Shown: piece after piece, positions 60,562 to 64,000 of the stretch
Layout of the letters: each line of letters starts with the position of its first letter
Position numbering within the stretch: the first letter of the stretch is position 1
NCBI RefSeq assembly: GCF_023715225.1
Contig: NZ_JAMBNS010000002.1
Location: 186,001-250,000, forward strand
Direction: 5' to 3'
DNA from: Robertmurraya korlensis
GTDB lineage: Bacteria > Bacillota > Bacilli > Bacillales > Cytobacillaceae
DNA: 64,000 bases
Program-made: the position numbers and the translations under genes
The notes under the pieces: model-generated
What the model saw: the letters and a program-made list of their open reading frames with translations, nothing else
Database searches by the model: none
What the model was told of the DNA's origin: nothing

Positions 60562-62315
60562 ATTTTTATATCCACTCCACTATAAGATGAAGTCAATGGA
60601 CTAGAAATGGTTACTTTTTTCGTTTTAACAACCGCTCTTTCAGCCTGCGTTTGAAAGCTAACATTCGAAAGCTGATATTCTAGCTTTTGTAAACTTTCTT
60701 TTAAACTAGCTAGATAGGGGGAGGAAAGTTGTTTAATATTTTCATGATCATTGATAATCGTAATTTTCATGATTCGATTCTGAATTTGCATATCAATGAT
60801 CGTTTCATTCATGTGCTCTAAATCTAAGTAAAAAAGGACACGACAATAGCTTGGGTCAATTTTTCCATCGGTGTCCTTTCTACCATTCCACTGAATGGTA
60901 AGGTCCGTTTGCTTATTCATTAAAACAAGTGGAATTTGCATGACGATTTGCTGGACTGGAGTTGTATCCGATGACATGAGTTGTATTCCAGTTAACCTGT
61001 TCATTAAAGCTTCTGCTGAATCCTTTACCTTGGTCGGAATATCTTCATTCAGTAACTGAATTAATAACGATTTCACATTCTCCACTTTTGCACCTTCATC
61101 TGACACTTTTCCTCTTATCATATCAAATGACTCAGATTCATGAGAAAGTCCTAGCGTTTGAATAGCTGATTTCAACAATGATTTAAACTCTTCCACTGGC
61201 TCACTATCAACCTGTGAGAGTAACGTCTGAAGTTGATGTGTCAATTCTTTATTAAGAGCTTTATTAGCATCTATTCCATCCTTATTCAGTAAGGAGGAAA
61301 TCGCTTCGTCAAATGTGACCGAATCGAATTTTGGTGATAATAAGTTGAAAAATTGCTTGATCGTTTGATTGCTTACATGAGAGTCCTTGAGGATCCCTCC
61401 GATCCAGTTTTTCAATAGTGACGATACATCCTCTGTTTTTCCTGCTGCTAGTAGTGCCGATGCTTGTTTTGCCGTTGATTCCATTCCAGGTAGCTGAATC
61501 AGTGGTTTTCCTTCAGAATGTCCAGTTAGCCTTTTAGCGGCTTGTTGCAAGATATTATGTTCATCCTCAATAGGTAGGAAACCCGTTTGCTGTAATGCTT
61601 TCAATGACTGTTGTGAGGTGAACGGGTCCTTAGCCTGTGTCCAACCTCTAACTATCTCCTGTAATACTTGAGTAGATAGCTTTTCTTGTCTTGTTTGGAT
61701 ATACGGCTCTATCGCCTCTTTTAAACGTGTCCCTGTTTGTGTGAGTGTATCTAAAGTGTCTAGCTCATTCTTGAGGGAAGTGATGACAGCATGAAACGAA
61801 GGACTTTTTATCGTTGATCGCACCGCATCAAACGTCATCTTTGTTAAGGGCAGTTCCCGGCTGATTAACTGCTTAATTGCCTCCAGGTCCTCCTTCGTCA
61901 TTGTTTTCCCTTGAAATAGGCTCGTTGCCATAGAAATGGATTCTTTTGTGATTGGGAGCTGTTCCTTAAGAAAAAAACGTAATATGGCGGTACTCGTTTT
62001 GGTTTCAGGGATAGAGAACTGCTTTAACAGTCCTTCTAAGTTGGCATTCCCTGTCCCTTTTCCTTCCGTTAGTACCTTTAGATGAACCTGCCCTTCTCCT
62101 TGTTGTACTTGAAACCAATATCGTTCCCCTGCTGAAAGTGGGATTTCTAACTGGGCGATTACCTTCTGAGAACCCACTTGCACTTCTGCAGTTTGATTTG
62201 GAAAAAGCTTCAAAACCTTTCCTTGAAATACTTGTCCAGCCCGAAAATTTTGTTTGTTTCCCTCTATAGAGTCTGGGCGATTCATCAATATTTGAACCAG
62301 ATTGGCTTGTATCAA
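60558..62315 (-). CDS. ylqG: YlqG, FliK-like large protein paired with YlqH
   Basis: This 585-residue soluble protein has an N-terminal small beta region (FRAGQVFQGKVLKLFPNQTAEVQVG), a long Gln/Leu/Ser/Lys-rich helical middle, and a C-terminal domain (VLMNKQTDLTIQWNGRKD...CRVLFYLDLEHMNETIIDMQI) resembling FliK's Flg_hook type domain in layout. TTG at 62315 is the start with GGAGG 8 bases upstream. It is translationally coupled to ylqH, as FliK pairs functionally with FlhB. The function is unproven. Confidence 0.85.
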   Translation of the reverse strand: MIQANLVQILMNRPDSIEGNKQNFRAGQVFQGKVLKLFPNQTAEVQVGSQKVIAQLEIPLSAGERYWFQVQQGEGQVHLKVLTEGKGTGNANLEGLLKQFSIPETKTSTAILRFFLKEQLPITKESISMATSLFQGKTMTKEDLEAIKQLISRELPLTKMTFDAVRSTIKSPSFHAVITSLKNELDTLDTLTQTGTRLKEAIEPYIQTRQEKLSTQVLQEIVRGWTQAKDPFTSQQSLKALQQTGFLPIEDEHNILQQAAKRLTGHSEGKPLIQLPGMESTAKQASALLAAGKTEDVSSLLKNWIGGILKDSHVSNQTIKQFFNLLSPKFDSVTFDEAISSLLNKDGIDANKALNKELTHQLQTLLSQVDSEPVEEFKSLLKSAIQTLGLSHESESFDMIRGKVSDEGAKVENVKSLLIQLLNEDIPTKVKDSAEALMNRLTGIQLMSSDTTPVQQIVMQIPLVLMNKQTDLTIQWNGRKDTDGKIDPSYCRVLFYLDLEHMNETIIDMQIQNRIMKITIINDHENIKQLSSPYLASLKESLQKLEYQLSNVSFQTQAERAVVKTKKVTISSPLTSSYSGVDIKI

Positions 62316-62335
62316 GTGAGTTCCCTCCTCTCTAG

Positions 62336-63109
62336 TTATTGATTGTTTAACTCTTTAACAGGTGCGAATGATCTTCTGTGATACGGAGTGGCCCCGTAAA
62401 GTTGTAACGCTTCAATATGCTCCTTTGTGCCATACCCCATATTTTGTTCAAATCGGTATTCTGGGTAACTTAGGGCGATCTCTTTCATCATCCGATCTCT
62501 TGTAACTTTTGCAATGATGCTTGCTGCTGCAATAGAAATACTTTTACTATCCCCTTTAATAATAGCTTCTGATGGGACTGGCGTTGTAAGCTTCATAGCA
62601 TCCACTAATAAGAAATCAGGATTGATATGTAATTCATTTAAGGCCGCATACATCGCCTTTTTAGTTGCTTCATAAATATTGATTTCATCAATTTCCTTTG
62701 CTTCTATAATTCCCACACCGATGGAGACAGCAGCTGTACGGATTAATTCATAAAGCTCCTCACGCTTGGTTTCGGTCAATTTTTTTGAATCATCAATCCC
62801 CAATATCTGAAAGTCGTCTGGTAAAATAACGGCCGCAGCAACGACTGGACCTGCGAGCGGGCCTCTTCCAACCTCATCGATTCCAGCGATATAAGTAAAA
62901 CCTTGGCTTTTATATAATCTCTCATATTCACTCATCGCGATCAGCTTAAGCCTAGCCTGTTCGAGCAACTCTTTTTTTTGCATCCATTTTTTTACTAATT
63001 GTTGGACGCCTTTTCTACTATCTTTTAGAATATCGATTAGAAAAGGGTCTTTGTCATCCTCAACGGTTTTTAACTTTGTTTGAATTTCATCAATCGTTAA
63101 TCTGTTCAA
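62336..63109 (-). CDS. rnhB: Ribonuclease HII
   Basis: RNase HII removes ribonucleotides embedded in DNA. The 257-residue protein has the extended N-terminal domain typical of Bacillus RnhB (residues 1-70) and the catalytic motif AGIDEVGRGPLAGPVV (Asp78, Glu79), the DDSKKL block and LLVDAMKL. The start is TTG at 63109 with GAAGGGACG upstream. An exact sigma-D -10 octamer lies about 34 bp upstream. Confidence 0.95.
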   Translation of the reverse strand: MNRLTIDEIQTKLKTVEDDKDPFLIDILKDSRKGVQQLVKKWMQKKELLEQARLKLIAMSEYERLYKSQGFTYIAGIDEVGRGPLAGPVVAAAVILPDDFQILGIDDSKKLTETKREELYELIRTAAVSIGVGIIEAKEIDEINIYEATKKAMYAALNELHINPDFLLVDAMKLTTPVPSEAIIKGDSKSISIAAASIIAKVTRDRMMKEIALSYPEYRFEQNMGYGTKEHIEALQLYGATPYHRRSFAPVKELNNQ

Positions 63110-63142
63110 AACAAGTACGTCCCTTCAATCCTTATATCTCGT

Positions 63143-63169
63143 ATATCGGCATATTACCAAAAAAATAAA
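63143..63169 (-). promoter_or_regulatory. Candidate sigma-D promoter of rnhB-ylqG-ylqH
   Basis: The minus strand has GCCGATAT at 63143-63150, identical to the sigma-D -10 consensus. Fifteen bases upstream the -35 position reads TTTA (2 of 4 to TAAA), within the tail of the rbgA terminator. One or two such octamers are expected by chance in 64 kb on both strands, but few would fall this close to a gene start. Confidence 0.45.
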
Positions 63170-63191
63170 GCCTTCTTCGAAAAGAAGGCTT
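63159..63191 (-). terminator. Intrinsic terminator of rbgA
   Basis: On the minus strand AAGCCTTCTT and AAGAAGGCTT form a perfect 10-bp stem with a TTCG tetraloop, then TATTTTTTTGG, 6 bp after the rbgA stop. Confidence 0.92.
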
Positions 63192-63196
63192 CCCAT

Positions 63197-64000
63197 TTAT
63201 TCTTCTTTATCACTTGTCACAAGGTCAAAAGGTCTTTCTAGCGTCATAGGACCAAATAATTCGGAGCGAAACTCTCGGATGACTAATTCAGCTACTTTGT
63301 CATAGTCTACCTCGCCACCGCCCATTAGACAGCCTCTACGCTTACCGATTTCATCAAAGAACTCTACAATATCCTCTGGGATATATTCAAGCTGAAAGCG
63401 TTCCTTTAAGCGTTCAGGATACTCTCGCTCTAAAAAGCGAAGAGCATAAACACAAATATCCTGTAAATTAAGAATGGCATCTTTAATGGCCCCTGTTAAT
63501 GCAAGCTTTGAGCCTACTTCTTGATCTTCAAATTTTGGCCATAATATTCCCGGTGTATCTAAAAGCTCTAACTCCTTACCAACTTTGATCCACTGTTGAG
63601 CTTTCGTTACCCCTGGTGTATTACCCGTTTTTGCGATATTCTTTTTCGCTAGTCGATTAATTAGCGTCGATTTCCCTGCATTCGGGATCCCAACGATCAT
63701 CGCTCGAATGGCACGGGGCCTTACAACTCCTTTCGCTTTCATCCGATCGAATTTTTCTTTTAAGATTAATTCGGATGCGGAGACAATTTCTTTCATTCCC
63801 ACACCTGCTTGAGAATTAATCGCAAGTGCCTTAATGCCTTTTTCTCCAAAGTATTGAATCCATTCCTTCGTAATCCTTGGATCTGCCATATCCGCCTTAT
63901 TTAACAGCACTAATCTTGGCTTGTGCTGAATAATTTCATCTATCATTGGATTTCTAGAAGAATACGGTATTCTTGCATCCACTAATTCGAATATGATGTC
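63197..64000 (-). CDS. rbgA: Ribosome biogenesis GTPase RbgA, 5' part beyond the window
   Basis: RbgA (YlqF) is an essential circularly permuted GTPase for late 50S assembly. The reading frame is open to the window edge ([18 protein letters not shown]), so about 20-25 N-terminal residues are missing. The permuted order is visible: G4 LLNKADMAD first, then G1 [18 protein letters not shown], then G3 [12 protein letters not shown]. The C-terminal ANTAR-like RNA-binding domain ([15 protein letters not shown]) is complete. Confidence 0.96.
   Translation of the reverse strand, partial: DIIFELVDARIPYSSRNPMIDEIIQHKPRLVLLNKADMADPRITKEWIQYFGEKGIKALAINSQAGVGMKEIVSASELILKEKFDRMKAKGVVRPRAIRAMIVGIPNAGKSTLINRLAKKNIAKTGNTPGVTKAQQWIKVGKELELLDTPGILWPKFEDQEVGSKLALTGAIKDAILNLQDICVYALRFLEREYPERLKERFQLEYIPEDIVEFFDEIGKRRGCLMGGGEVDYDKVAELVIREFRSELFGPMTLERPFDLVTSDKEE

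Overview
The window reads as a chromosomal segment of a low-to-moderate GC, endospore-former-type Firmicute (Bacillus sensu lato). Every convincing gene lies on the minus strand, so the biological order runs from base 64000 down to base 1. The order matches the Bacillus subtilis rbgA-to-ribC region: rbgA, rnhB, ylqG, ylqH, sucCD, dprA, topA, trmFO, xerC(codV), hslVU(clpQY), codY, the fla/che operon, sigD, swrB, rpsB, tsf, pyrH, frr, uppS, cdsA, dxr, rseP, proS, polC, rimP, nusA, rnpM, ylxQ, infB, ylxP, rbfA, truB, ribF. No mobile element, CRISPR array, tRNA or rRNA was seen. The species cannot be named from this sequence.

Layout in direction of transcription: (1) 64000-49311 holds ribosome assembly and RNase HII genes, a FliK-like/FlhB-like orphan pair (ylqG-ylqH), succinyl-CoA synthetase with a textbook cre site at its promoter, DNA processing and topology genes, a tRNA methyltransferase, and the xerC-hslV-hslU-codY group ending in a strong terminator. 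(2) 49300-22599 is a ~26 kb fla/che operon with a good sigma-A promoter next to the codY terminator, a ~320 nt leader, and about 30 tightly packed genes for basal body, type III export, hook, switch and chemotaxis. (3) sigD follows an intrinsic terminator, then an unfamiliar small gene and swrB. (4) rpsB, tsf, pyrH and frr are each followed by an intrinsic terminator; then come isoprenoid and phospholipid genes, the RseP protease, proS and polC. (5) The rimP-nusA-infB-ribF transcription/translation operon has its own extended -10 promoter.

The most unusual points are as follows. flhF is interrupted by a -1 frameshift in a run of seven A residues inside its GTPase domain. swrD has no adjacent Shine-Dalgarno, but a strong SD sits on the far side of an 11-bp hairpin, suggesting a folded-mRNA start. 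An exact sigma-D -10 octamer precedes rnhB-ylqG-ylqH, which would put the orphan flagellar-export-like pair under flagellar control. An intrinsic terminator separates cheD from sigD. A degenerate CodY-like box overlaps the fla/che -35 element.

Many starts were moved from the longest reading frame to internal ATG/GTG/TTG codons because of Shine-Dalgarno position and known family N-termini. Non-ATG starts are frequent in the export and switch genes.
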